Positions 36,903-46,722 of a DNA stretch of 64,000 nt are shown one piece after another. The notes below the pieces were generated by a model. That model saw nothing but the letters and a program-made list of their open reading frames with translations. It searched no databases and had not been told where the DNA came from. Source of the DNA: Aurifilum marmelostoma (lineage: Eukaryota; Ascomycota; Sordariomycetes; Diaporthales; Cryphonectriaceae); the NCBI GenBank assembly GCA_027559495.1, contig JAMXSV010000003.1:3968001-4032000 (forward strand), read 5' to 3'. The position numbers and the translations under genes are program-made. Each line of letters begins with the position of its first letter. Position 1 is the stretch's first letter.

Positions 36903-39158
36903 TTATTTGATCTTTCCCATGATGGTCTCTGGACCCCTATCCACCGTGATTGTTGCTGCCCTGCTCTTGACAGAATTCAGCATGCTTCTCTCGTAGTCGT
37001 CGCGCGACTTTAGCACGGCCTCAACCCAGCCCAGCTGCAGGTCCCAGTACGTCTGCTTGAAGTTTTGGAAAACATCCGGGATTGCCTCCTTGGGCTGGGT
37101 CAGCAGCTCAAGGAAATACTCCGTCGCCCGCCATGTCCCCTTGATTGCCTCGCCCACGTCCGGCCGCTCCAGCTGGTCGAAAAACTCGAAGGCGGCCGAC
37201 AGGTCTTCGAAGAGCTTGTCGGGAAATGGCTCTGCGCGCTTGAACTTGGCCCCCTTATTGCGCACCGACGACAGGTAGCGGACGAGCAGCTCGTCTGCAA
37301 AGATCTCCACGAAAATGTCAACGATGCTGTAGTGCAGCACCATCTTGTAGTCCTCGACATAGTCCTGAAACGTCACGATGATCTGCTTCATCACCTGGTT
37401 GCCGTACCATCTAGGCGTGAAGAAGTCGGCCATGACGGCCTTGAAGTCGACGGCGAAGATGAGGTGGGCGAATTTGGTAATGCACCATGTGCTGAAATCC
37501 ACATATCCGTCGCGGAGGGACGCGACCTCTGCTTCTGCCCGCTCCATGTACTGCGGCGACACCATGGGCTCGAGTTTCTGTCTGAACCCCGTCAGGTACG
37601 CCGAACGACCTTCCTCCTCATTGTCGTCGATGCAGGCAATCTGGTCGTTTGCGGTTGCGACCAGCCAGTCGTGAAGGGTCTGGAAACCCTCGAGCTCGGG
37701 TTCCTTTCCGGTCTCGTACCGCAAGGCCTCCTCTTCCAGCATCTTCTGCCAGTTCTGTTGCCTCTGTCGCAGCCTCATGAACATAGCATCGACCACGCCC
37801 TCGACAACGTCAGTGCGCTGAGAGCTCGCCGCACCGTCAAGCTGTTCCCGCAGCATCCTCCACATGTCGACGAGGTTTTTGGTGCGAAAGTATCCGTATT
37901 CGTCTGCATCCAAATTTCCGCCTTCGACGTTGCGATTGACAAAGTCTTTTCTTTCTTGCGCGAAGATTCGATCCATCCACTCGTCCAGGAATTTAATGAT
38001 CACCGACTGGAAATCGCGCACGAGCTCCGTTTCTCTGTTGTCGATGACATGGGGTGTGAGCTGATCTTCCGTCAGGCCCAGCTTCTTCATCTTCTTGTAA
38101 TATTTCTCTGGCCAGTTGATGACCTCCAGAGCGTTTTGAGAGCTGCGGTCGGGGTCGTCCACAATCCCAATGAGGAAGTCGTGCATCAGCTGATGATATA
38201 TCTGCGCGTATGTCTTGAAAATCTTCCACTTCTTCGGCATCAACGGCACCATGCCGATTCTCACAGCGTTGAGGTCATTGAAGTACCACTTCATGATCTT
38301 GTCCAGCTGGCTCGGGTCGGCCAGAAATTCCTCCCGGCTTGCATCAAATTGTGAATTCGCGTATACTTTGACTGCTTCCAAGAACTTCTCTTTATATCCA
38401 CGCACCGTCTTAGCCCCGTCTGTTATGCTCTGGAAGCGTGTCGCCATCTCTTTGTGGTCCTTGAGCGCCTCCTGTAGGGCGAGCACCCTCTGGTCGCTCT
38501 TCTCTTCGGCCTCGATGATGACAGCGAAGCGCACGACCAAGCCGTTTGTCTCCGAGGTCACCAAGTTGATCAGGCTCATGGCAATCAGATTGATGTTCTC
38601 GTCGAACCACCCGATCGCGCCGTCCAGCCTCTCAAAGTAATCCTCCAAGGTCGATTGCAGGTCCCGCTCGCCCGTCCGTTGTATCTGTTCGATGGCATCG
38701 TCGCGTATGTTTCGCAACTGTGTAAGCTCGTAGTGTATCGGCAGCAGGTTAGGCATGTTCTCCTGGTCCGCCTCGTCCTCCCTCAGCATGTTCTCGACGC
38801 CCGTCAGCCGGTCGTTGAACATTTCGAGGTTCTTGCGCATCTCTTCGACGGCGCCAAAATTCCGGTGCGCCTGCGACACAATATTGATGGTCTTGAAGTC
38901 CTTGATCATATTCTGCGACTCGGCGCACAGCTTGTCGATCTTCATCATCTCCTCCTTGATCTGCTGTACCGCCTTCTGGCCCTCCGACAGACCGTTCATA
39001 CCAGACTGTGTCGTCTCGAGCTGTTCTCTCAGGCCACTGCGGAGCTGAGCGTCGACCGCGCCCTTCTTGCGCGTGAATTCCTGCTTCAGCGCTGTGATCT
39101 TGTCGAGGTCGTCGGGGATCCGGAGGAGCTCCGAGAGCTTGACCTGGGCCGCGTCCAT
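36903..39158 (-). CDS. SEC6: Exocyst complex component Sec6
   Basis: Subunit of the octameric exocyst that tethers secretory vesicles to the plasma membrane at growth sites such as hyphal tips. Single exon, 751 residues, the usual length of ascomycete Sec6. The start at 39158 (MDAAQVKLSELLRIPDDLDK) matches the family N-terminus. The open frame continues upstream to 39455, but that extension reads as leader DNA. Residues about 1-180 form the N-terminal coiled-coil region (LREQLETTQSGM, INIVSQAHRNFGAVEEMRKNLE). The rest is the all-helical Sec6 rod (CITKFAHLIFAVDFKAVMADFF, IIVTFQDYVEDYKMVLHYSI). No catalytic site is expected. Long frames on the opposite strand (for example 37065-38354) are shadows. 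Confidence 0.95.
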   Translation of the reverse strand: MDAAQVKLSELLRIPDDLDKITALKQEFTRKKGAVDAQLRSGLREQLETTQSGMNGLSEGQKAVQQIKEEMMKIDKLCAESQNMIKDFKTINIVSQAHRNFGAVEEMRKNLEMFNDRLTGVENMLREDEADQENMPNLLPIHYELTQLRNIRDDAIEQIQRTGERDLQSTLEDYFERLDGAIGWFDENINLIAMSLINLVTSETNGLVVRFAVIIEAEEKSDQRVLALQEALKDHKEMATRFQSITDGAKTVRGYKEKFLEAVKVYANSQFDASREEFLADPSQLDKIMKWYFNDLNAVRIGMVPLMPKKWKIFKTYAQIYHQLMHDFLIGIVDDPDRSSQNALEVINWPEKYYKKMKKLGLTEDQLTPHVIDNRETELVRDFQSVIIKFLDEWMDRIFAQERKDFVNRNVEGGNLDADEYGYFRTKNLVDMWRMLREQLDGAASSQRTDVVEGVVDAMFMRLRQRQQNWQKMLEEEALRYETGKEPELEGFQTLHDWLVATANDQIACIDDNEEEGRSAYLTGFRQKLEPMVSPQYMERAEAEVASLRDGYVDFSTWCITKFAHLIFAVDFKAVMADFFTPRWYGNQVMKQIIVTFQDYVEDYKMVLHYSIVDIFVEIFADELLVRYLSSVRNKGAKFKRAEPFPDKLFEDLSAAFEFFDQLERPDVGEAIKGTWRATEYFLELLTQPKEAIPDVFQNFKQTYWDLQLGWVEAVLKSRDDYERSMLNSVKSRAATITVDRGPETIMGKIK

Positions 39159-40859
39159 TGCGATTTCGGTTGGAAAAGAGAAGTGCCGCCCTGGCAGAAA
39201 TCTTGCGGCCTTTACACCATTTCTTGGAAGAAAACACAATGGGAGGAGAAATGCTGGCTGCAGACCTGTCAGCGTAGAGTCGTTATGCTGTCTCGAATGC
39301 TGGGTTGACGTTCCAAGTAACACAGCGATGCCCCTGGAACCCAGAACCCTTGCTGGCCCGCCCCCACATTGACATGTGAGCTGCACGCGCTGTCGCACAT
39401 ACCCGATATAGCGGTAGGCCTCGATTTCTTCATACATATTCGTTATATCCAGCATAGCCCCCTCGGATGTCCCTTCCTAGTTTCCAACCTTTCCTCATCA
39501 TCGATACTAACGTGGTTTGTGCAGCTACTTCTTCTGCTGATCTTTTTCGCATAGCAAATGAAATCTACAAGTCGTGCTGAGAGGCGACGGGGGATATGCC
39601 ACGCTTCTTAGGAAGGCACGGTGAGGCTGATCTTGCTTATAATTATGCTTCAAACCTCGCTAAGGAAGGCAGTCTTTATACCACAGCTATGCCTATTTCA
39701 CGGGACATTGTTGACTGAATACTATCACGTCAAGCTTGTTTTCTTTCCACGAACTTCCACGTTGTTGCCTGGCACCTCTCCATCGTCCACTTGGTCGTTG
39801 TCTTTGACCATGATTCTCCAACCGGTGGGGCGGAAGTGAAGCTCGTGATGCCTAGTTTCGACCGGCAAGGAGGGAGTGTCCAAGGCTGGAGCGTACAGGG
39901 GTGAAGTATTTCATTTCTATGTCAGCGATTTCAACAGCTGTGATCACCTCCGGCTGTGGCATCCGTTATGCCTTTCTTCTTCTTATCAAGAGCTCAACGT
40001 GTAGAGCAAGGCACGTGTTGCAGCACGGAAATTTGAGCGCTTCTGAACTGACCGCGGTGGTGGGCTGTGATATGGGAAGATCCCTCGCCAACCTGGCACA
40101 CTGACCTCGACATATCAACACATATAGACACTTTGAAATTAGATGACCATCATCGCTACCAACGCTGTCCCCGAGGTTCAAGATCGAAAACAGGCGAAAC
40201 CCATTCCTTCGTCAAGTTGACCAAAATAACCATATTGTCGCATTGAAAGAACTAGACACCTCAGGCTGCGGGTCACTCAAGTCGAGCTACTAACTTACAA
40301 GCTCGTCATCCGGGATATTCTCACTGGCCATAAGCTTCAATCGCCACCTGTTCGGAGGAATGCCAGAGGCTTGATCACACTCAAAAGATTATGACAGCTT
40401 CCATTTCGTATATAGCTATCAGAAGTCATGTGTGGTGAGGTATGTCTCGACTGCCCACTAGCTATCTTCTCGCCCATACTGGTTCTGCATTCCCTTTCAT
40501 GATATTCTCTGGGCAATTCTTACTTTCTATTATGCAAAGTACGAAGTGTTTTCTAGGCCTCAAACATTAACAGCAGTGACTTTCTCCTTCTTATTTTCAT
40601 TTGGCTTCATGAGGCCTGAAATCTTGTCATTACTGGCTATCCTCTGCATTCAGCCAGTTCTTCTTCTCATCTTGATTCCCCGTAACCCACGAGTTCCATG
40701 TTGCTAGGCCCATCTGCCCAAACCTCCTCCTTCTGCTGAGCCCTCTTTAGCTTATAGATGCTGCTCCGTATTACTTCCTGGCATGATCCCGCCTCTTCTC
40801 GGCCATCTTGTCAAGCTGTCTCTTTACACACCTTGTAACACCGACATCACCCGCAGAGC
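39159..40859. other. Intergenic region
   Basis: SEC6 promoter, then AT-richer DNA without domains or frames over about 75 codons. Nothing recognised. Confidence 0.5.
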
Positions 40860-41889
40860 TCACATATCAGAGCCTTCATTGTCGATCGACCATATGAGGG
40901 CCTCCAAGGAAGGGTATTGTCGACTGATTTGAACAAGGGTGACTGCCTGAGCTGTTTGGACAGTCTCCCTTGCAACCTCAAATGAACCTCCCTGGAATAT
41001 GGTCCCACCCCAAGGCCAATGGAAAGAGGAGGCCCGATGGTTGGAGACAGTCTGACCATCAGCACGACCGTTCCTGTGCACAGTAGTACAGCGCCTTTCT
41101 CTTGGGACAGGCCAGGTGGAGGTTCCGCGGCCCGTGTATGTTATGCCTCGTCGAGAAGCAGCTTTGTAGCTTTCTCGAAACTCTGAGACGGAAGGCCACC
41201 CTCTGTCCTTGTCGTGCTCTCCTACTGGCGTGATGCTGAGGGTGGTGTTAGTGGTCGGGGCCTCGTGAATGGCCTGGACTCCCCAGCAGCGCTCTCCTGT
41301 CCGCGTCACCACCTCCCGTCCTCGGATATGCTCTTGCAGCAGCCTGGTCTTTCGCAAGACAGCGTGCTGTCGCGTACTTATGTAATCAGAGATATTCCTA
41401 GGGAGGTACGGCGACTTCTCAAACCCCAGGTGGCCCGCAGCCTCCCTCATGCGCGCAAATTGGGCGCGCAACTTCTCCTCCTCGCTCGTCCAAGTTATCG
41501 AATTCGTCCAGGAGACATCAGCGCCGCGTTGAGGCTCATGATGTTGTTCCTGGTTGTTGTTGCAATAGGGGTTGGCAACGTCATTGGGGGCAGGCGATTT
41601 ACTCGTGGTATCTTGGGCAGGGCGAGAACGAAGGTTCGTGTTCGCGAACTCAATATTCCTGGGTAAACTGTCAGCTCTATATCCTTTTGAGGAACAGATT
41701 CCAACAGCAGAATTCTATGGCAGAATTGCTGGTGCGCAGGTTGGGTAGCGTGGCTGTGGCTCAAGATTGGCACTCCCTGGGAGTCCATGCTTACAGATTG
41801 GCGGATGCCCGACGATTACTGCTTGCAGCCCTCTCTCGCATGGCTCGAGGAGCCTTGGGGGGTGTCTTCCTGAAATCGCCACCCGGCAT
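40860..41889 (-). CDS. Uncharacterised two-exon protein
   Basis: Not recognised. Exon 1 41795-41889 and exon 2 40860-41667 are separated by a 127-nt intron (GTAAGC donor, GACAG acceptor) and join in frame to 300 residues. The frame is open across exon 2 well upstream of the longest ATG-type frame, and the splice brings in a clean start (MPGGDFRKTPPKAPRAM). The N-terminus is basic and Arg/Ser-rich (RERAASSNRRASAN). A low-complexity middle follows (NPYCNNNQEQHHEPQ), then a helical stretch (WTSEEEKLRAQFARMREAAG). The C-terminal half is mixed (WPSVSEFRESYKAASRRG, WPWGGTIFQGG). No signal peptide, membrane segment or zinc motif. Probably a lineage-specific nuclear or cytosolic protein; that it is a gene at all rests on the frame and splice sites. 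Confidence 0.55.
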
Positions 41890-43735
41890 CTTGAAAGCTT
41901 TGATGGGACAGTGACTGAAGTGGGATGGTTGAGGCTGAGGTTGTTGGAATCCATTGATGGTGTCCAACAGTGAAAGAAAAAGGTTGGCATGTTTGCAAAA
42001 AGTTCAGTCGACACAAAACCCAAAGAGAAATAACCGGTACTCGAGGTTGATTGCGACTTGGCTTTATCTGATAATGAACTGAAGTTCACCCCGACACTTG
42101 AAATGAGGCTCCAGCTGTGGGCTCACAATGTTTGTCTTTCCAAGCTACGAGACTTCCATCACGGATCCCGTGAAAACCTGCCAGTCCTAAGGAAACTTGC
42201 TGGGAGATAATTTCTCCCCAAATAACAATGCATACCCGTTGTCATTTGTCAGTTGTTTCTCACATCTCTATCTATGCCTTGTTCAACAACTGAAACAGGC
42301 TTTTCTGCTCCAGATGTTGATGGTGTGAAGCCCAGATCTCACTCGAGGACCATTAATGCTACAAACAAATTCGGGAGTAAAGTAAGGTTCGGGTCCAGGC
42401 ATGGCATACGTTGCATAATTTATGTTTGATGGTACCTGAAGTCTTTCATTAGGTAAAGCATGGTCCAAATGTGATGTTCTCCAATTGTTTGTGGCATCAA
42501 TGTGTACTTGCTAGGCTGAAGAAACATGTGTCACTAGTTTGTTTTCAGACTGACTTAAGGGCAAGCATTAGCAACTCAGACTGCGCACTCAAAGCACATG
42601 ACTTTCTCGAATTATAGACTGGTCTTCTGTGGTTAGGTTGTGTCGTATTATTCTAGTACTCTATGGATTCAGAAGTCTGATCTCGAGCCAGTTCATACTT
42701 GCATCCCTGGGGCCAAAGACTCTGCCAGAGTAGGAGTAAAGTTTGCATGCTTACATAGCCTACCTTAATTCGCAATACAGTTGGTCTTTGCTCATTATGC
42801 CTACAGATCACTCTGGTAGTTTGTGTGTATTGAGGTCAACGCCAGCGGGCTTTGAGCGCGGCTACTCGGGCGCAGCGCAACAAGCCCGTTACTTCCTATC
42901 AACATCCACAGGTGAACTGAAAAGCGGGATCTGTACAGCACGTGACCGTGCAAGTAACACCCAAGAGAACTTGCTGAGTTACATAATTTGGAGCCTGGTA
43001 ATCTCGAAATCATAGACGTAATTTTGGGTCCGAAGCTGAACTAGTCAGAATTTCTAATTTGGCCGGTGCTCGTGAGGGTCGTGAAGGTGTTCTTTACGGA
43101 TGGATTCCAAAGCTTAGAAAAAGTCGATGTTTGGCCGAAGGCTCGAATTAGCAGATAGGATCACGTAGCCTTTTGGGAAGAAAGGAAAAGCTAAGGGGGG
43201 GGGGGGAGGCGGGCGGCGCCTCGGCCTAGCCTGCATACGTAGGAATCCATTGCCAGCGAGGGACCACGCCTCTAGAATGGCATGTTCCCAAGAATAAACC
43301 CCATGTGGACTGAACAAGCATCCGGGGAGAAATCTGCAGATTTGACAAGGTATAGTTTCAATCCTACGGAAGCAAGGGAGAACATTAGAAGATGGGACAA
43401 GAATTACCAAACAACGGTGTGGTTGAAGCATTTGTGACGAGAATTGTGCTAAGAACATGAAGCGATAGGTCCTTACACATAATGATCCTCACTGCCCTTG
43501 CAGCAAAAGCTTTGTCCGATTGGCAACCCGGGGATCTCGTTCTCTGTATCTTCTGACTGTCTCATTGATAGCCAGCGGATATACACCAAGTGTCGGGCTC
43601 CGAGCCTGTATAATGGATTGCTTGGTAAGACCCAGCAAAGCTCGGCCAATTTAGAGGCCCGGGTGACTCTGTTTTTAGAGTCTCACGCCCCCCACGCCTA
43701 TCTTGCCTTATGTGGACGCTGATTTACACGCCATT

Positions 43736-43794
43736 GGCTGGTTCTTGTTCTGGTGCCTACCGGGTAGGCCCTGGCGCCCACCCCAGAACCAGCC
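43736..43794. repeat. Compound hairpin: 10-bp outer and 6-bp inner inverted repeats
   Basis: GGCTGGTTCT (43736-43745) pairs exactly with AGAACCAGCC (43785-43794). Inside lies a second perfect stem, GCCTAC-CGG-GTAGGC. The two nested stems in 59 bp are unlikely to be random. It could be a cruciform, a factor site or a remnant of a small inverted-repeat element. Confidence 0.6.
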
Positions 43795-44942
43795 CACTGC
43801 TTAGAGCCCTTCAACGGCTATGCTGTAGAATACCGCTCACCCCAGCGCACCCAGGCGGCATTTTGTCAGTTTACGCATATTTCGGAAGAAAGGAAACAAA
43901 GATGTACCATATCATTTTGTGCTATTGACGCATTACTCGTATCAACAGCCGAGATGCCGAAGGAGAAAATGACCGCGCGTGGCCTCCGTTTCGCTATTCC
44001 TAAACAGCCCAGGGGTCATTGAAATGCTTACTTGAGCATTGACAAAGAGATGACGTGGACAGAAGCCAAAGTAGCAATTCGCGGCGTCTGTCTTGATAGA
44101 GATCTGACATCCTGTCTTCGGTGGGACGAATCAGAAGATGCTGACGAGAGGGAAGACAGAGCGAGAAAACATGGCCCTATGCCACAAATCCCTAAGTGGT
44201 CTCCTACTTGTGTCTGGTAGTATGGAGGATTCTTACTGTACCTGCATGAAATAAATGGAGACACGCGCAAGGGATCCGCAGCCAGGCGATCATCCCGTGT
44301 TTCTTCTTGAAGAATGTGCCCAGAATGAGTGGTAAGCTTACAGTCCCTATCAAGCTTTTTTCTGACCAAGATGTCTAGAGCTATAGGGCCTATTCCAGGT
44401 TTAAGGTCTCGGGATCGAAGGTCGTCATCCATCGGACCTATTGAAATAGATGCAGGCAAGGCACCTACAACAATACCATGTCGGAAGGCCCCATCTGGAC
44501 CAGACAGTCCGGCCGGCGGAGCCGCATTGCTCAACCTCAAAACTCCTCGACAATGGCCCAGGGGCTTTTGGCCAGCGGAGTAGAACCCTGCTCCTCAAGA
44601 GGTGGCCTACACTCACCCCAGATGAGGGGGAAGGAGGACGACTACCGGTTGAGGATCTGTCTGTCTGCTAATCCATGGAGAAGGGGCTGTGGGCGTCGAA
44701 GGATGGCGGCCCGCACCACATAAACGCATTCTAAGTATGGTATCGAGCTTTTGAGAATCCGATACACGACGCGACGCGCCATCGCGGCCATCAGGACTAG
44801 TTGTCAGCCTCCAGAGGTCCCCGGTGGCCTTTGTTCGGCCAAGACAAGCCCCTTTAGCAGGAGGAAGAGACCAGGAGCTGAAGGCGGGAGTAGGGTAATG
44901 TCAACACGACACCAGCAGATAGATGGTGTTGTGTCTCCCGAA

Positions 44943-44950
44943 TATATAAT
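44943..44950 (+). promoter_or_regulatory. TATA-like box upstream of the repeat precursor
   Basis: TATATAAT lies 241 nt before the ATG at 45184 and is followed by a C/T-rich leader rich in CATC and CTTC, as in strongly expressed fungal genes. This is a positional inference. Confidence 0.35.
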
Positions 44951-45183
44951 CAAGCCCTTGGCTGTTGCAATGTCATCAACAAATCCACTCATTCCATCAC
45001 CACTCACCTCATCCACTCTCCACTTCTTTCCTTGGTCACTTCTACTTCGACGTCTGCGCTGGTCGCTTACAGCGGATACCCCCTTGTTCATTGGGCGTTG
45101 TCCAATCTATTCTGTCTTCTGCATCTCTTATCATCACCCACCAGTCTTCCAAAGTCAGCCTGTTTCTTAATTTAGTCACCAAG

Positions 45184-46722
45184 ATGCGTTTCTTCACCAT
45201 CACCACAGCCCTCTTCGCCGCCGTCGCCGTCGCGACCCCAGGCAAGCACGAGCACGGTGACAAGCCCCAGCACCCTAGCAAGGAGGGACACCACGGCACA
45301 AAGTCACAGCATGGCTCCAAGGCGCACGCCCGTGGCGAGGTTGACCCACGATTCTCATTCGGCGACCTCCTTCAAGACGGTGAGAATGTTCTCAGCAACA
45401 TTCTCAAGCAGCGGGATGAGGGCCTTGATGCCCGTTTCTCTTTCGGAGATCTGCTCAAGGACGGCGAGAGCGTTCTGTCAAATATCCTCAAGCAGCGTGA
45501 TGAGAGCCTCGATGCCCGTTTCTCTTTCTCTGACCTCCTCAAGGATGGTGAGCAGGTTGTGGAGAACATTCTGAAGCGTGATGAAGGCCTCGATGCGCGC
45601 TTTTCCTTTGGAGACCTTCTGAAGGACGGCGAGAGCGTCCTTTCCAACATTCTCAAGCAGCGTGACGAGGGTCTGAGCGCCCGTTTCTCTTTCTCTGACC
45701 TCCTCAAGGATGGTGAGCAGGTTGTGGAGAACATTCTGAGGCGCGATACCGGTCTAGATGCGCGTTTCTCCTTCGAAGATCTGCTCAAGGACGGCGAGAG
45801 CGTTCTGTCAAATATTCTCAAGCAACGTGATGAGGGCCTCGACGCCCGATTCTCTTTCGGCGATCTGATCAAGGATGGTGAGAGCGTCCTCGGCAGCATC
45901 CTCAAGCGCGAGTTCGGGCCGCAGTCCATGGGCCACGGCGGGCAGACTGGTGGCATGTCCGGCCATGGCGGTGCCATGCACGGCGGCGCCAAGCACGGCC
46001 CCAGTACCCAGCCCGAAACCATGCAGATGCAAGCCCGCTTCAACATCGGCGATATCCTGAAGGATGTCGAGAGCATTCTCAAGCGCGACAACACTCTGTA
46101 CGAGCCCATCGACCGCATCCTGCCCCGTGACAGCCTCGACGCACGCTTTTCCTTTTCTGATATCATCAAGGATGGCGAGAGCGTGCTTTCCAGCGTTCTG
46201 AGGCGCGACGGTCTGGACGCCCGCTTCAGCTTCGGCGACATCATCAAGGACGTCGAGAACATCCTGAAGCGTGACGGTCTTGACGCTCGTTTCTCCTTCA
46301 ACGATATTATTCAGGACGGCGAGAACATTCTGGGCAGCATCCTTAAGCGTGGCGAGGAGCTCGACACCCGCTTCAGCATCGGTGACATCATCAAGGACGT
46401 CGAAGGTATCCTGAAGCGTGACAATGGCCTTGATGCCCGCTTTTCATTCTCTGACCTGCTCAAGGACGGTGAGAGCGTCGTCTCCAGCATCCTCCGCCGT
46501 GATGGTCTTGATGCCCGCTTCTCCTTCTCCGATCTGCTCAAGGATGGCGAGGGAGTCATCTCTAGCATCCTGAGGCGCGATGGCCTTGATGCCCGCTTCT
46601 CTTTCTCTGATCTCCTGAAGGACGGTGAGAGCGTCCTCTCCAGCATCCTTCGACGCAGTGATACCCTCGATGCCCGCTTCTCCTTCAACGACATCCTCAG
46701 CGATGTTGAGAGCATCCTGTAA
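45184..46722 (+). CDS. Secreted repeat precursor with Kex2-type processing sites
   Basis: Not matched to a named family. Single exon, 512 residues. A signal peptide (MRFFTITTALFAAVAVA) is followed by a His/Lys-rich segment to about residue 50. Sixteen repeats begin at residues 56, 84, 112, 139, 167, 194, 222, 285, 321, 347, 369, 396, 419, 445, 471 and 498, consensus (L)DARFSFSDLLKDGESVL then SSIL(K/R)R. Short copies (285, 347, 396, 498) lack four residues and read like RFSFGDIIKDVENILKR. Dibasic KR or RR ends most repeats from residue 131 on; copies 1, 2, 4 and 6 end instead in KQR. A His/Met/Gly-rich spacer (about 243-284) splits the array. The layout fits Kex2-processed secreted repeat proteins, a fungal class that includes hydrophobic wall peptides, pheromone precursors and RiPP precursors. 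The peptides are probably amphipathic helices. Function and processing are inferred, not known. Confidence 0.85.
   Translation: MRFFTITTALFAAVAVATPGKHEHGDKPQHPSKEGHHGTKSQHGSKAHARGEVDPRFSFGDLLQDGENVLSNILKQRDEGLDARFSFGDLLKDGESVLSNILKQRDESLDARFSFSDLLKDGEQVVENILKRDEGLDARFSFGDLLKDGESVLSNILKQRDEGLSARFSFSDLLKDGEQVVENILRRDTGLDARFSFEDLLKDGESVLSNILKQRDEGLDARFSFGDLIKDGESVLGSILKREFGPQSMGHGGQTGGMSGHGGAMHGGAKHGPSTQPETMQMQARFNIGDILKDVESILKRDNTLYEPIDRILPRDSLDARFSFSDIIKDGESVLSSVLRRDGLDARFSFGDIIKDVENILKRDGLDARFSFNDIIQDGENILGSILKRGEELDTRFSIGDIIKDVEGILKRDNGLDARFSFSDLLKDGESVVSSILRRDGLDARFSFSDLLKDGEGVISSILRRDGLDARFSFSDLLKDGESVLSSILRRSDTLDARFSFNDILSDVESIL
45349..46719 (+). repeat. Array of 16 coding repeats (66-84 bp periods)
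   Basis: In-frame tandem repeats inside the precursor gene, most at 26-28-codon spacing and shorter where the four-residue deletion occurs. Some copies are nearly identical at the DNA level (copies 2 and 6; copies 3 and 5), showing block duplication or conversion of a two-repeat unit. Others differ at many synonymous sites while keeping the protein, which suggests selection on the peptide. The array is interrupted by a spacer at about 45910-46035. Confidence 0.95.

Larger units (their letters stand above)
41890..45183. other. Gene-poor region upstream of the repeat-protein gene
   Basis: Largest gene-free stretch. A minus-strand frame at 44028-44540 (170 codons) has no domain and is overlapped by open plus-strand frames, so I do not call it. 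It contains a G homopolymer near 43194-43206, a compound inverted repeat at 43736-43794 and a TATA-like box at 44943. The last 300 bp are C/T-rich leader for the repeat-protein gene. Confidence 0.5.

Noticed and set aside
37065..38354. 429-codon plus-strand frame opposite SEC6
   Set aside because: Antisense shadow of a clearly conserved gene; no domain and Leu/His/Val-rich composition typical of reversed coding DNA.
44028..44540. 170-codon minus-strand frame
   Set aside because: Overlapped by open plus-strand frames, no domain, ordinary composition; not enough to call a gene.
45372..46301. 309-codon minus-strand frame opposite the repeat precursor
   Set aside because: Arises because the coding repeats have no stop in that antisense frame; Arg/Ser-rich and without signal peptide, while the plus strand has the signal peptide and processing sites.
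45349..46719. Regular repeats that could suggest a CRISPR-like array
   Set aside because: Repeats are in-frame coding units with varied DNA and no unique spacers; the genome is eukaryotic.
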